Of a stretch of DNA of 64,000 nucleotides, positions 8,076-16,637 are shown one piece after another; position 1 is the first letter of the stretch, and every line of letters starts with the position of its first letter. Position numbers and translations under genes: made by a program. Location: positions 248,001 to 312,000 of the forward strand of contig NZ_JBBMFT010000002.1 in NCBI RefSeq assembly GCF_040095835.1. The letters are read 5' to 3'. The DNA is from Flavonifractor hominis (GTDB lineage: Bacteria; Bacillota; Clostridia; Oscillospirales; Oscillospiraceae). The notes under the pieces are model-generated. The model did no database searches and was not told the origin of the DNA. It saw only the letters and a program-made list of their open reading frames with translations.

Positions 8076-9029
8076 TTAGTTGTTGTTCTCGTCGTCAGCC
8101 AGGTGCAGGCCCATCATGGCCAGCTTGTTGATAACCTCTTCCAGGCTCTTGCGGCCCAGATTGCGCACCTTCATCATCTCATCCTCGGTCTTGGAAATCA
8201 GATCCTCCACCGTGTTGATGTTGGCCCGCTTGAGGCAGTTAAAGGAACGGACCGACAGATCCAGCTCCTCAATGGTCAGCTCCAGCACCTTATCCCGCTG
8301 CGCTTCCGCCTTCTCCACCACCGTGGACTTGGAGCCCATGGTCTCAGAGAGATCGGTGAAGAGGACAAAATGATCGCACAGGATACGGGCGCCCAGGCTG
8401 ACCGCGTCCCGGGCGGTGATGGTACCGTCGGTCCATACCTCCAGGGTCAGCTTGTCAAAGTCCGTCAGATCGCGTACACGGGTGTTCTCCACCGTGTAAT
8501 TGACCTTACGCACCGGCGTGTAGATGGAGTCCACCGGGATCAGACCAATGATGGCCTGGGCCGGCTTGTTCCGGTCGGCGGGCACATAGCCGCGGCCGTG
8601 GGACAGAGTCAACTCCATATTCAGGCTGGCATCGGGACCCAGAGTAGCGATATGCAGGTCAGGGTTGAGTACCTCAACCTCACCGTCGGCCTTGATGTCG
8701 CCTGCTGTCACTTCGCACTCGCCGTTAGCCTCGATATAGACCGTCTTAACTCCCTCACAGTGGAGCTTGGCGATGATGCTCTTGACGTTGAGAACGATCT
8801 CGGTCACATCTTCCTTCACGCCGGGAATGGTGGAGAACTCGTGCTGCACACCAGCAATCTTAATGGAAGTGACGGCGGTGCCAGGCAGGGACGAGAGCAG
8901 GATGCGGCGCAGGGAGTTGCCCAGGGTCGTGCCGTAGCCGCGCTCCAGAGGCTCCACCACATACTTGCCGTAGGAACCGTCGCCGGGGTTCTCCACACAT
9001 TCGATGCGGGGCTTCTCGATTTCTACCAT
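8076..9029 (-). CDS. rpoA: DNA-directed RNA polymerase alpha subunit
   Basis: 317 aa, normal length. The N-terminal dimerisation domain (about 1-230) shows GYGTTLGNSLRRILLSSLPG and the C-terminal promoter-contact domain (about 250-310) shows LDLSVRSFNCLKRANINTVE and LGRKSLEEVINKL, the helix-hairpin-helix part that binds UP elements and activators. It lies between rpsD and rplQ as in most Firmicutes. A perfect 11-bp hairpin is present just upstream of its ribosome-binding site (AAAAGGAGGG). Confidence 0.98.
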   Translation of the reverse strand: MVEIEKPRIECVENPGDGSYGKYVVEPLERGYGTTLGNSLRRILLSSLPGTAVTSIKIAGVQHEFSTIPGVKEDVTEIVLNVKSIIAKLHCEGVKTVYIEANGECEVTAGDIKADGEVEVLNPDLHIATLGPDASLNMELTLSHGRGYVPADRNKPAQAIIGLIPVDSIYTPVRKVNYTVENTRVRDLTDFDKLTLEVWTDGTITARDAVSLGARILCDHFVLFTDLSETMGSKSTVVEKAEAQRDKVLELTIEELDLSVRSFNCLKRANINTVEDLISKTEDEMMKVRNLGRKSLEEVINKLAMMGLHLADDENNN

Positions 9030-9050
9030 GTGTTACCCTCCTTTTCGCGG

Positions 9051-9075
9051 CTGCGGGCGTCGCGCCCGCAGCCCT
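9051..9075 (-). other. Hairpin upstream of the rpoA ribosome-binding site
   Basis: GGCTGCGGGCG-TCG-CGCCCGCAGCC, a perfect 11-bp stem with a 3-base loop in the 81-bp rpsD-rpoA gap. On the minus strand it is followed by GCGAAAAGGAGGG rather than U residues, so it may be an RNA-processing or translation-control element rather than a terminator. Confidence 0.55.
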
Positions 9076-9110
9076 ATACAGCTCACCAATAATCGAGGGT
9101 ACAAGCAGTA

Positions 9111-9713
9111 TTACTTGGAGTACAGCTCGACGATCAGGTGCTCCTCGATGGGCAGATCCACATCCTCGCGGGTGGGCATCTGCACCACAGTGCCCTTCAG
9201 AGTGTTCTTCTCACGCTCCAGCCACTTGGGCAGCAGCACGGAAGGCGCATCCTCGCCGGTCAGGCGCTTAAACTTCACAGAGGAGCGGCTCGCCTCACGG
9301 ACCTCGATCACATCGCCGGGCTTGACCAGGTAGGAGGGGATGTCCACCCGCTGGCCATTGACGGTGAAGTGGCCGTGACCCACCAGCTGACGGGCCTCAC
9401 GGCGCGTCATGGCGAAGCCCAGCCGGTACGCCACGTTGTCCAGGCGACGCTCCACCAGCACCAGCAGGTTCTCACCGGTCTTGCCGGGCATACGGGCGGC
9501 CTTCTCATAGTAGGAGCGGAACTGCTTCTCCATGATGCCGTAGACAAACTTGACCTTCTGCTTCTCGGTCAGCTGAAGAGCATACTCGCTCTTCTTCTTT
9601 CTCATCTGGCCGCCGGGATTGCGGTTGCTCTCCTTCTTGGCATAGCCCATAGCGGCAGGAGAAATGCCCAGCGCACGGCAGCGCTTGGCGATAGGCTGCA
9701 TATTCTTTGCCAT
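9111..9713 (-). CDS. rpsD: 30S ribosomal protein S4
   Basis: 200 aa. Primary 16S-binding protein and assembly initiator. The S4 RNA-binding domain (about residues 90-150) reads RRLDNVAYRLGFAMTRREAR then LVGHGHFTVNGQRVDIPSYL. Only one Cys is present in the N-terminal part (KRCRALGIS), so this is the zinc-free form. It sits in the alpha operon order rpsM-rpsK-rpsD-rpoA. Confidence 0.97.
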   Translation of the reverse strand: MAKNMQPIAKRCRALGISPAAMGYAKKESNRNPGGQMRKKKSEYALQLTEKQKVKFVYGIMEKQFRSYYEKAARMPGKTGENLLVLVERRLDNVAYRLGFAMTRREARQLVGHGHFTVNGQRVDIPSYLVKPGDVIEVREASRSSVKFKRLTGEDAPSVLLPKWLEREKNTLKGTVVQMPTREDVDLPIEEHLIVELYSK

Positions 9714-9731
9714 TTGTTCTTCCTCCTTCTC

Positions 9732-10133
9732 TTACACGCGGCGGCGCTTCGGCGGACGGCAGCCGTTGTGGGGAATGGGAGTCACGTCCTTGATCAGAGT
9801 GACTTCCAGACCCACGGCCTGCAGGGCGCGGATAGCGGCCTCACGGCCGGCGCCGGGGCCCTTCACGTACACCTCGACGGTCTTCAGGCCGTGCTCCATG
9901 GCAGCCTTAGCGGCAGTCTCAGCAGCGGTCTGCGCGGCGAAGGGGGTGGATTTCCGGGAACCGCGGAAGCCCAGGCCGCCGGAGGAGGCCCAGGACAGGG
10001 CGTTGCCGCCCATGTCGGTCACGGTAACCATGGTGTTGTTGAACGAGGAGCGGATATGCACCTGGCCCTTCTCAACGTTCTTGCGCTCACGGCGCTTGCG
10101 GATAACCTTCTTACCCTTGGTAGCGGTAGCCAT
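9732..10133 (-). CDS. rpsK: 30S ribosomal protein S11
   Basis: 133 aa. Platform protein of the small subunit. Conserved pieces are HIRSSFNNTMVTVTDMGGNA, GSRKSTPFAAQTAAE and the C-terminal DVTPIPHNGCRPPKRRRV. Fifteen bases separate it from rpsM, and GGGAGGGAGAAAC precedes the ATG. Ordinary in all respects. Confidence 0.97.
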   Translation of the reverse strand: MATATKGKKVIRKRRERKNVEKGQVHIRSSFNNTMVTVTDMGGNALSWASSGGLGFRGSRKSTPFAAQTAAETAAKAAMEHGLKTVEVYVKGPGAGREAAIRALQAVGLEVTLIKDVTPIPHNGCRPPKRRRV

Positions 10134-10148
10134 GTGTTTCTCCCTCCC

Positions 10149-10517
10149 TTACTTCTTCTTATTGGCGACAGTGCGCTTGGGACCCTTGCGGGTACGCGCA
10201 TTGGTCTTGGAACGCTGACCACGGACAGGCAGGCCCTTGCGGTGACGCATGCCGCGGTAGCAGCCGATCTCGGTCAGACGCTTGATGTCCATCGCCACGT
10301 CACGGCGGAGGTCGCCTTCCACAGTGTAGCTGTGGCTGATGATCTCACGCAGCTTAGCCTCATCGGCCTCAGTCAGGTCCTTCACGCGGGTGTCGGGGTT
10401 GATACCGGCCTCGGCCAGGATCTTATTGGCGCTGGTGCGCCCAATGCCGTAGATATAGGTCAGGCCAATCTCGACCCGCTTATCCTTCGGCAAGTCAATG
10501 CCAGCAATACGTGCCAT
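10149..10517 (-). CDS. rpsM: 30S ribosomal protein S13
   Basis: 122 aa. Head protein that contacts P-site tRNA and the B1 bridges. It opens MARIAGIDLPKDKRVEIGLT and ends with the basic tail RGQRSKTNARTRKGPKRTVA. The helix-two-turn-helix region IGRTSANKILAEAGI is present. First gene of the alpha cluster after rpmJ. Confidence 0.97.
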   Translation of the reverse strand: MARIAGIDLPKDKRVEIGLTYIYGIGRTSANKILAEAGINPDTRVKDLTEADEAKLREIISHSYTVEGDLRRDVAMDIKRLTEIGCYRGMRHRKGLPVRGQRSKTNARTRKGPKRTVANKKK

Positions 10518-10536
10518 ACTGTTTCAGCACCTCCTA

Positions 10537-10650
10537 TTAACCTTGTCTCTGCTTATGCTTGGGGTTCTCACAAATAACCATGACCTTGCCCTTGCGCTTG
10601 ATGATCTTGCACTTCTCGCACATGGGCTTCACGGACGGTCTAACTTTCAT
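10537..10650 (-). CDS. rpmJ: 50S ribosomal protein L36 (zinc-binding form)
   Basis: 37 aa, too short for most ORF callers. It reads MKVRPSVKPMCEKCKIIKRK and then GKVMVICENPKHKQRQG, with the CxxC...C...H zinc ligands of the C+ form, so the cell carries the zinc-dependent L36 here. The start is the ATG at 10650 after AGGAGGTACAAAC. It lies between infA and rpsM, its standard place. The 99-bp gap upstream to infA holds no gene. Confidence 0.97.
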   Translation of the reverse strand: MKVRPSVKPMCEKCKIIKRKGKVMVICENPKHKQRQG

Positions 10651-10749
10651 GTTTGTACCTCCTGTTCAGCCTGATGGCCCCGGCACGGCGGAGGCAAGGC
10701 CCCGCGTACCCGCGCCGGTCGTTGTTGGGTTCTGGTCGGATGGGACCAA

Positions 10750-10968
10750 TCACTTGCTTCGCCAAGTGATCCGGCCCCGCGTTACGTCATAAGGGGACAT
10801 CTGGACCGTCACTTTGTCTCCGGGCAGGATGCGAATGAAGTTCATGCGCAGTTTGCCGGAGATGTGGGCCAGAATGATATGGCCGTTTCCGATGTCCACA
10901 TGGAACGTGGTATTGGGAAGGGACTCGGTCACGACGCCCTCCACTTCGATCATATCGTCCTTTGCCAA
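10750..10968 (-). CDS. infA: Translation initiation factor IF-1
   Basis: 72 aa, exact family length, one S1-like OB fold. It reads MAKDDMIEVEGVVTESLPNT and ends YDVTRGRITWRSK. IF-1 occupies the ribosomal A site during initiation. Only 4 bp separate it from the KOW-domain gene upstream. Confidence 0.98.
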   Translation of the reverse strand: MAKDDMIEVEGVVTESLPNTTFHVDIGNGHIILAHISGKLRMNFIRILPGDKVTVQMSPYDVTRGRITWRSK

Positions 10969-10972
10969 AGCG

Positions 10973-11251
10973 TCATACCCTCCTTAGTTCCTCAACTCGG
11001 AAAGCGGCCAGCGCCCTCCGTATATCTTGGTTTGAGATCCTGTCTCCCGCCTGGATCCGATCCAGGACCGGGTGCCGGAACTCTCCTACCGGTGCCGTGT
11101 GTACAGCTTTCTTCCGTTTGGGAGAGGCCAGCTTCCGCCGTTTCCCGTCACAGAGCAACAGGTAGGCCCCCTGCGTCTCCAGGACGCAGAACAGCTCACC
11201 CCTGTCATGCCCGGCCAGGGAACGGACAATGCGCGCTACCGCATCCGCCAT
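10973..11251 (-). CDS. Small KOW-domain (L14e-like) RNA-binding protein
   Basis: 92 aa. The N-terminal half (residues 5-45: ARIVRSLAGHDRGELFCVLE, then a strand and GKRRKLASPKRKK) resembles the KOW/SH3-like fold of L14e-type proteins. A gene of this kind between map and infA is widespread in Firmicutes, and its role is not settled; ribosome association is only inferred. The start at 11251 is fixed by CGGAGG seven bases upstream and a 2-bp gap to map. The frame is open further upstream, but only inside map. Confidence 0.85.
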   Translation of the reverse strand: MADAVARIVRSLAGHDRGELFCVLETQGAYLLLCDGKRRKLASPKRKKAVHTAPVGEFRHPVLDRIQAGDRISNQDIRRALAAFRVEELRRV

Positions 11252-11253
11252 AC

Positions 11254-12012
11254 TCAGTCCTCCGCTACGGTAAGCACTTCCGGCTCCCCGTCGGTAATGA
11301 GAATGGTGTTTTCGTAATGCGCCGTCAGGCTTCCGTCGGCGGACACGGTGGTCCAGCCGTCCTTGAGTACTTTCACGCGCCAATCGCCCGCGTTTACCAT
11401 AGGCTCCACCGCGATGGTCATACCCGGCATCAGCCGAGCACCATGGCCGGCAGGGCCAAAATTCGGCACTTCAGGGGGCTCGTGGAGCTTAGCACCCACA
11501 CCGTGACCTACAAAGTCCCGCACGACAGAACAGCCATTTGCTTCCACATACTGCTGCACTGCATGGGAGATGTCGTAGACTCGGTTACCTGGACGTGCAA
11601 ACCGGATGCCTTCCCAGAAGCTCTGTTCCGTCACACGGATCAGATGCATTGCTTCATCGCTCACCTGCCCGCAGGCAAAGGTAGCGGCGCAATCTCCGTG
11701 GAAGCCATTTAGGTAAGCACCTACATCCACACTGACAATGTCGCCCTCTTTCAATTTCCGGGGGCCGGGAATCCCATGGATCACCTGCTCATTAATGGAG
11801 ATGCAGGCAGAACCGGGGAACCCGCTATATCCCAGAAAAGAGGGTTTGGCTCCGTGGCTTTCAATAAATTTGCGCACTGCGGTGTCGATCTCATGGGTCG
11901 TAACACCGGGGCGCACCATGGAGCCGGCCAACGCCCGGGCTTGGGCGGTCAACCGCCCAGCCCGGCGCATCAGCTCGATCTCCCGGGGAGATTTCAATGA
12001 GATCATTTCCAT
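11254..12012 (-). CDS. map: Methionine aminopeptidase type I
   Basis: 252 aa. Removes the initiator Met from nascent proteins. The pita-bread metal ligands are recognisable in DVGAYLNGFHGDCAATF (two Asp), GHGVGAKLHEPPEVPNFG (His), and TIAVEPMVNAGD and LTAHYENTILIT (two Glu). It lacks an N-terminal zinc finger or SH3 extension, so it is the type Ia class. Six bases separate it from adk, and the usual adk-map coupling is kept. Confidence 0.97.
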   Translation of the reverse strand: MEMISLKSPREIELMRRAGRLTAQARALAGSMVRPGVTTHEIDTAVRKFIESHGAKPSFLGYSGFPGSACISINEQVIHGIPGPRKLKEGDIVSVDVGAYLNGFHGDCAATFACGQVSDEAMHLIRVTEQSFWEGIRFARPGNRVYDISHAVQQYVEANGCSVVRDFVGHGVGAKLHEPPEVPNFGPAGHGARLMPGMTIAVEPMVNAGDWRVKVLKDGWTTVSADGSLTAHYENTILITDGEPEVLTVAED

Positions 12013-12018
12013 CTCAAA

Positions 12019-12651
12019 TCACTTCCCCAGCAGTTCCAAAATCTTCTCACTGGTTTCTTGGATCCCGCCCATATCAGGCACGCTCTTCAGCACGCCCATC
12101 TTGGCATAGAAATCCTTCAGCGGCTCGGTCTCGCTGTGGTAGACTTCCAGACGGTGCATGACCGTCTCGGGCAGGTCGTCCTTACGCTGCTCCAGCGCGC
12201 CGCCGCACTTATCGCAGACGCCCTCCTGCTTGGGAGGCGCAGCCACAATGTGATAGGTGGCGCCGCAAGCATGGCAGGTCCGGCGTCCGGTCATGCGCTC
12301 CATGATGACGCTGTCTGCAATCTCCAGGGAGAGCACCGCGTCAAAGCGAATGCCATGCTGCTCCAGAGCCTCAGCCTGGGCAATGGTGCGGGGCACCCCG
12401 TCCAGAATGAAGCCGCCCGCGCAGTCGTCCTGAGCCAGCCGCTCCTGAATGATGCCGATAATGACCTCATCGGGGACCAGCTTACCCGCGTCCATAAAGC
12501 TCTTGGCCTGCAGGCCAATGGGCGTGCCCGCCTTTACAGCTGCGCGGAGAATGTTGCCGGTGGAAATGGTGGGGATCCCCAGCTTGGCACTGATGATCTC
12601 CGCCTGGGTCCCTTTGCCGGCGCCGGGTGCGCCCAACAGAATGATTTTCAT
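12019..12651 (-). CDS. adk: Adenylate kinase (zinc LID type)
   Basis: 210 aa. Interconverts ATP + AMP with 2 ADP. The P-loop is GAPGAGKGT at residues 7-15, and the LID holds CHACGATYH...CDKCGG, two CxxC pairs that bind structural zinc as in many Gram-positive adenylate kinases. LDGVPRTIAQAEAL is the conserved core helix. It lies between secY and map. Confidence 0.97.
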   Translation of the reverse strand: MKIILLGAPGAGKGTQAEIISAKLGIPTISTGNILRAAVKAGTPIGLQAKSFMDAGKLVPDEVIIGIIQERLAQDDCAGGFILDGVPRTIAQAEALEQHGIRFDAVLSLEIADSVIMERMTGRRTCHACGATYHIVAAPPKQEGVCDKCGGALEQRKDDLPETVMHRLEVYHSETEPLKDFYAKMGVLKSVPDMGGIQETSEKILELLGK

Positions 12652-12666
12652 AGCCTTGATACCTTC

Positions 12667-13998
12667 TTACTCCAGGAAGCCCTTGTAATGCCGCATGAGC
12701 ATCTGAGCCTCCAGTGCCTTGGTGGTCTCCAGGGCCACGCCCACCACAATGATGATGGAGGTGCCGCCGATGGCCAGACTGCTCTGGCCGATCACCGCAC
12801 CGGTGATGATGGGAGCGATGGCGATGATGGCCAGGTACAGAGCACCAAACATGGTGATCTTATTGAGCACCTTGTGGATAAAGTCGGCGGTGGGCTTGCC
12901 GGGACGGAAGCCAGGGATGAAGCCGCCGTTCTTCTTCAGGTTGTTGGCCACTTCCACAGGGTTGAACTGCATCGTGGAGTAGAAATAGCTGAATCCCACG
13001 ATGAGCAGGAAGTACACCACGATATAGTAGATGCTGGTGGTGTTGAAGATCTGCAGGAAGGTGTACCAGCCGGAGCCCTCCACCTGGGCAGACGGCACGA
13101 ACATGCCGATGGTCGCAGGCAGGGAGGCAATGGCCTGGGCAAAGATGATGGGCATAACGCCGCTCATATTCACCTTCAGGGGGATGTGGCTGGACTGACC
13201 GCCGTACATTTTCCGGCCCACCACGCGCTTGGCGTACTGTACCGGAATGCGGCGCTCGGAGTTCTGAATGAACACAATGAGCACCACAATGGCCAGCATA
13301 CCGATGACAATGAGAATGGCGCCCCACCAGGGCAGGCTGAACACATTCTCGCCGGTAACGCCGTCCAGATTGTTCCGCACGCCGGTATACATGGTCATAA
13401 CCATGCCGGGCACACGGGACAGAATGCCGGCAAACAGGATGATGGAAATACCGTTGCCGATACCGAACTCGGTGATCTGCTCACCCAGCCACATAATAAA
13501 TGCGGAACCAGCGGTGAAGCAGAGGATGATCACGATGGCCGCCCACCAGCCAGGCAGACCGGCGGTGTCAATAAGCGCACCGTCGTTGGTGGTCCGGATG
13601 AGCGTGTAGTAGCCGAAGCCCTGCAGCAGAGCAATGGCTACAGTAACGTAACGGGTGATGGCCGCAATCTTCTTCCGGCCCTCCTCGCCGCCCTCCTTCT
13701 GGAGACGCTCCAGAGCGGGGATAGCGACGGTGAGCAGCTGGATGATGATGGAGCTGTTGATATACGGCTGTACGCCCAGGGCAAAAACGGCGGCCATGGA
13801 GAAGGCGGTGCCGTTCATGGCGCCCAGCAGGGAGAAAATGCCGCCCATGCTGTTCATCGTACTGCTCAGCAGATCGCTGTCAATAAACGGCACGGGGACC
13901 ACAGAGCCCAGCCGGAAGACCAGAAGCGCGAAGACCGTAAAGAGGATCTTCTTACGCAGATCAGGAATCTTCCACGCGTTACGGATGGTCTCGATCAC
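12667..13998 (-). CDS. secY: Protein translocase subunit SecY
   Basis: 443 aa with ten predicted transmembrane helices; the channel of the Sec translocon. Typical pieces are RLGSVVPVPFID (TM1/plug region), GVQPYINSSIIIQLL (TM2), and RIPVQYAKRVVG in the loop between TM6 and TM7. The start codon is GTG at 13998 directly abutting the rplO stop (TAAGTG), with AGGTGGT inside the end of rplO as ribosome-binding site, so translation of the two is probably coupled. Confidence 0.97.
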   Translation of the reverse strand: MIETIRNAWKIPDLRKKILFTVFALLVFRLGSVVPVPFIDSDLLSSTMNSMGGIFSLLGAMNGTAFSMAAVFALGVQPYINSSIIIQLLTVAIPALERLQKEGGEEGRKKIAAITRYVTVAIALLQGFGYYTLIRTTNDGALIDTAGLPGWWAAIVIILCFTAGSAFIMWLGEQITEFGIGNGISIILFAGILSRVPGMVMTMYTGVRNNLDGVTGENVFSLPWWGAILIVIGMLAIVVLIVFIQNSERRIPVQYAKRVVGRKMYGGQSSHIPLKVNMSGVMPIIFAQAIASLPATIGMFVPSAQVEGSGWYTFLQIFNTTSIYYIVVYFLLIVGFSYFYSTMQFNPVEVANNLKKNGGFIPGFRPGKPTADFIHKVLNKITMFGALYLAIIAIAPIITGAVIGQSSLAIGGTSIIIVVGVALETTKALEAQMLMRHYKGFLE

Positions 13999-14439
13999 TT
14001 AGACCACCTCGTACTTTCCACCTGCCGCAACGATCTTCTCCTTGGCGGAGGCGGAGAAAGCGGAGGCACGGACCGTCAGTTTCTTGGTCAGGGTGCCGTT
14101 GCCAAGCACCTTGTAGCCGTACTCACACTTGGAGAGGATGCCCTTCTCCAGCAGGTCGCACACGTTGACCGTGGCGCCATCCTCGAACTTGTTCAACGCG
14201 GAGACATTGATTGCCTCCAGGGGCTTGGCAAAAATATTGTGGAAGCCGCGCTTGGGGATACGGCGGGTCAGAGGCATCTGGCCGCCTTCAAAACCCACGC
14301 GCACACCGCCGCCGGAACGGGCCCACTGGCCCTTCTGGCCGCGGCCGGCGGTCTTACCGTTACCAGAACCATGGCCGCGGCCCTTACGATAGGCCTTGGG
14401 GTTGGAACCGGCAGCGGGGGAAAGATCATGCAGATTCAT
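13999..14439 (-). CDS. rplO: 50S ribosomal protein L15
   Basis: 146 aa. It starts MNLHDLSPAAGSNPKAYRKG, which fits L15, after AAGGAGGTGCGCGAA; in-frame starts upstream lie inside rpmD and are not used. The Gly/Arg-rich N-terminal extension (GRGHGSGNGKTAGRG) threads into 23S rRNA. The stop codon is followed immediately by the secY GTG. Confidence 0.96.
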   Translation of the reverse strand: MNLHDLSPAAGSNPKAYRKGRGHGSGNGKTAGRGQKGQWARSGGGVRVGFEGGQMPLTRRIPKRGFHNIFAKPLEAINVSALNKFEDGATVNVCDLLEKGILSKCEYGYKVLGNGTLTKKLTVRASAFSASAKEKIVAAGGKYEVV

Positions 14440-14452
14440 TTCGCGCACCTCC

Positions 14453-14635
14453 TTACTGTTCCTCGGTAACCTGCAGCAGATAACCGATGTGGGCAATCTT
14501 GCCGCGGGTCGCCTCATTGTCGGGCTGTACGGTGGTGTCGCCGATCTTGCGCAGCCCCAGAGCCTCGGCGGTAGCCTTATGCTTGGCGATACGGCCGTTC
14601 AGGCTCTTGACCAGCTTGATGTTCAGATTAGCCAT
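14453..14635 (-). CDS. rpmD: 50S ribosomal protein L30
   Basis: 60 aa, normal for the short bacterial form: MANLNIKLVKSLNGRIAKHK then TAEALGLRKIGDTTVQPDN. A GTG two codons upstream (14641) is possible, but the GGAGG spacing (9 bases) favours the ATG at 14635. It lies between rpsE and rplO as usual. Confidence 0.95.
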   Translation of the reverse strand: MANLNIKLVKSLNGRIAKHKATAEALGLRKIGDTTVQPDNEATRGKIAHIGYLLQVTEEQ

Positions 14636-14649
14636 GTTCACGGCCCTCC

Positions 14650-15150
14650 TTAACCTACGATCTCGCTGACGCTCTTACCGCGGATGCGGGCGACCTCCTC
14701 AGGACCACGGAGAGCCTTCAGGCCCTCAAAAGTGGCGGAGACCACGTTCTGCGGATTGTTGGAGCGCAGGCACTTGGCGCGGATATCACGGATGCCGGCG
14801 GCCTCCATGACGGCGCGGACAGGGCCGCCGGCGATGATACCGGTACCGGGGGCAGCGGGCTTCAGGAGCACGCGGCCGGCGCCGAACTCGCCGATGACCT
14901 CATGGGGAATGGTGGTGCCGGACAGGGTCACATTGCACATGTTCTTCTTGGCATCCTCAATGCCCTTGCGGATTGCCTCGGGCACCTCAGCGGCCTTGCC
15001 CAGACCGAAGCCCACGCGGCCCTTCTCGTCGCCCACGACCATCAGCGCGGCAAACTTGAAGATACGGCCGCCCTTCACGGTCTTGGACACGCGGTTCAGA
15101 GCGACGAGCTTCTCGGTAAACTCGCTGGGTTCTCTCTCAAATCTAGCCAT
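14650..15150 (-). CDS. rpsE: 30S ribosomal protein S5
   Basis: 166 aa. Fidelity protein of the small subunit. The double-stranded-RNA-binding-like N domain reads VALNRVSKTVKGGRIFKFAA and VVGDEKGRVGFGLGKAAEVP; the C domain includes GRVLLKPAAPGTGIIAGGPV. Nineteen bases after rplR, with a good Shine-Dalgarno site. Confidence 0.97.
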   Translation of the reverse strand: MARFEREPSEFTEKLVALNRVSKTVKGGRIFKFAALMVVGDEKGRVGFGLGKAAEVPEAIRKGIEDAKKNMCNVTLSGTTIPHEVIGEFGAGRVLLKPAAPGTGIIAGGPVRAVMEAAGIRDIRAKCLRSNNPQNVVSATFEGLKALRGPEEVARIRGKSVSEIVG

Positions 15151-15169
15151 TTATCGTTTTCCTCCTCCC

Positions 15170-15529
15170 TTAGAACTGCAGGCCGCCCTCACGGGCGCCC
15201 TCGGCCAGGGCCTGCACGCGGCCGTGGTACACGTAGCCGCCGCGGTCAAACACGACGGTATCGATGCCGGCGGCCTTGGCGCGCTCGGCGACAGCCAGGC
15301 CTACCTTCTTGGCAGCCTCGCAGTCGGAGCCCTTGCCCTCAAAGCCCTTCTCCAGGGAGGAAGCAGACACCAGAGTCTTGCCGGTCACGTCGTCGATGAC
15401 CTGGGCATAGATGTTGGTGTTGCTGCGGAACACGTTCAGGCGGGGACGCTCGGGCGTGCCGGAAATCTTGCCGCGCACTCTCTTGTGGCGCTTAAGCCGC
15501 TGAGCGTTGGTATCGGGTCTGTTGATCAT
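15170..15529 (-). CDS. rplR: 50S ribosomal protein L18
   Basis: 119 aa. Binds 5S rRNA together with L5. It shows RLKRHKRVRGKISGTPERPR and the C-terminal VVFDRGGYVYHGRVQALAEG typical of L18. Fourteen-base gap to rplF. Confidence 0.97.
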   Translation of the reverse strand: MINRPDTNAQRLKRHKRVRGKISGTPERPRLNVFRSNTNIYAQVIDDVTGKTLVSASSLEKGFEGKGSDCEAAKKVGLAVAERAKAAGIDTVVFDRGGYVYHGRVQALAEGAREGGLQF

Positions 15530-15543
15530 TGTGGCACACCTCC

Positions 15544-16092
15544 TTATTTCTTCTTGACGCCGGTCTTGCCTTCCTTGCGGCGGATGACCTCGTCAGTGTA
15601 TTTGATGCCCTTGCCCTTATAAGGCTCGGGGGGACGCTTCTCGCGCACTTCGGCAGCAAACTGGCCGACCTTCTGCTTGTCGACGCCGCTGATGACGATC
15701 TTGTTGGCGCTGGGGACCTCGATGCTGATGCCCTCGATCTCCTCCACAGTGACCTGATGAGAGAAGCCCAGGTTCATAACCAGCTTGTTGCCCTCCTTGG
15801 CCACACGGTAGCCGACGCCGTTCACGTCCAGCTCCTTCTTGTAGCCCTCGGTCACACCCACGATCATGTTGTGGAGCAGGGTGCGGGTCAGGCCGTGCAG
15901 GCTGCGGTTCTCCTTAGCGTCATTGGGACGGGTCACATGGATCACATCGCCCTCCTGGGTGATGGTCATGGCGGGATGCAGCTGCTGAGTCAGGGTGCCC
16001 TTGGGCCCCTTCACGGTAACCAGGTTACCGGCTTCGATCTTCACGTCCACACCGGCGGGGATGGAGATCGGCATTCTTCCGATACGAGACAT
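15544..16092 (-). CDS. rplF: 50S ribosomal protein L6
   Basis: 182 aa, two tandem alpha/beta repeats. It begins MSRIGRMPISIPAGVDVKIE, and the second repeat ends KRPPEPYKGKGIKYTDEVIR, the GTPase-centre-proximal L6 signature. Ordinary length and place. Confidence 0.97.
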   Translation of the reverse strand: MSRIGRMPISIPAGVDVKIEAGNLVTVKGPKGTLTQQLHPAMTITQEGDVIHVTRPNDAKENRSLHGLTRTLLHNMIVGVTEGYKKELDVNGVGYRVAKEGNKLVMNLGFSHQVTVEEIEGISIEVPSANKIVISGVDKQKVGQFAAEVREKRPPEPYKGKGIKYTDEVIRRKEGKTGVKKK

Positions 16093-16108
16093 TTTCTACT
16101 CTCCCTCC

Positions 16109-16507
16109 TTACCAGACAAACGCCAGGACCTCGCCGCCGACATGGGCCGCGCGGGCGGCCTTGTCAGTCATGACGCCCTTGGACGTGGACACGATGGCAA
16201 TGCCCAGGCCATGCAGGACCCGGGGCAGCTCGTCAGCACCGGCATAGACACGCAGGCCGGGCTTGGACACGCGGCGCAGACCGGTAATAACCTTCTCCTT
16301 GCCGGCGTTGTACTTCAGAGTGACACGGATCACGCCCTGAGTACCGTCGTCGATCAGCTGGAAGTTCTTGATATAGCCTTCATCCAGCAGGATCTGCGCG
16401 ATGGATTTCTTCATGTTGGACGCGGGGACGTCCACGGTGTCATGCTTGGCGTTGTTCGCGTTGCGGATGCGGGTGAGCATATCCGCAATGGGATCGGTGA
16501 TATGCAT
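16109..16507 (-). CDS. rpsH: 30S ribosomal protein S8
   Basis: 132 aa. Binds the central domain of 16S rRNA. It reads MHITDPIADMLTRIRNANNA and ends STSKGVMTDKAARAAHVGGE plus VLAFVW. The gene follows rpsN after a 130-bp gap, the longest inside the spc part of the operon, and that gap carries three small hairpins. Confidence 0.97.
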   Translation of the reverse strand: MHITDPIADMLTRIRNANNAKHDTVDVPASNMKKSIAQILLDEGYIKNFQLIDDGTQGVIRVTLKYNAGKEKVITGLRRVSKPGLRVYAGADELPRVLHGLGIAIVSTSKGVMTDKAARAAHVGGEVLAFVW

Positions 16508-16637
16508 GATGTTTACCTCCTATCAGAGTTACGGGCAAGGCCCGTATCAGCGGCAAGGTATCGCAGCTAGGCAACTGCGACCTATTGCACGCCGGCTGGG
16601 AAATTTATCAAATTACCGGCCAAGAGGCGGGCTGGGT
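16508..16637 (-). other. Hairpin-rich rpsN-rpsH intergenic region
   Basis: Three inverted repeats lie in tandem: TACGGGC/GCCCGTA (about 16530-16546), TCGCAG/CTGCGA (about 16561-16580) and GCCGG/CCGGC (about 16601-16621). In E. coli S8 represses the spc operon by binding mRNA near rplE; whether this region plays a comparable part is not known. Confidence 0.4.
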
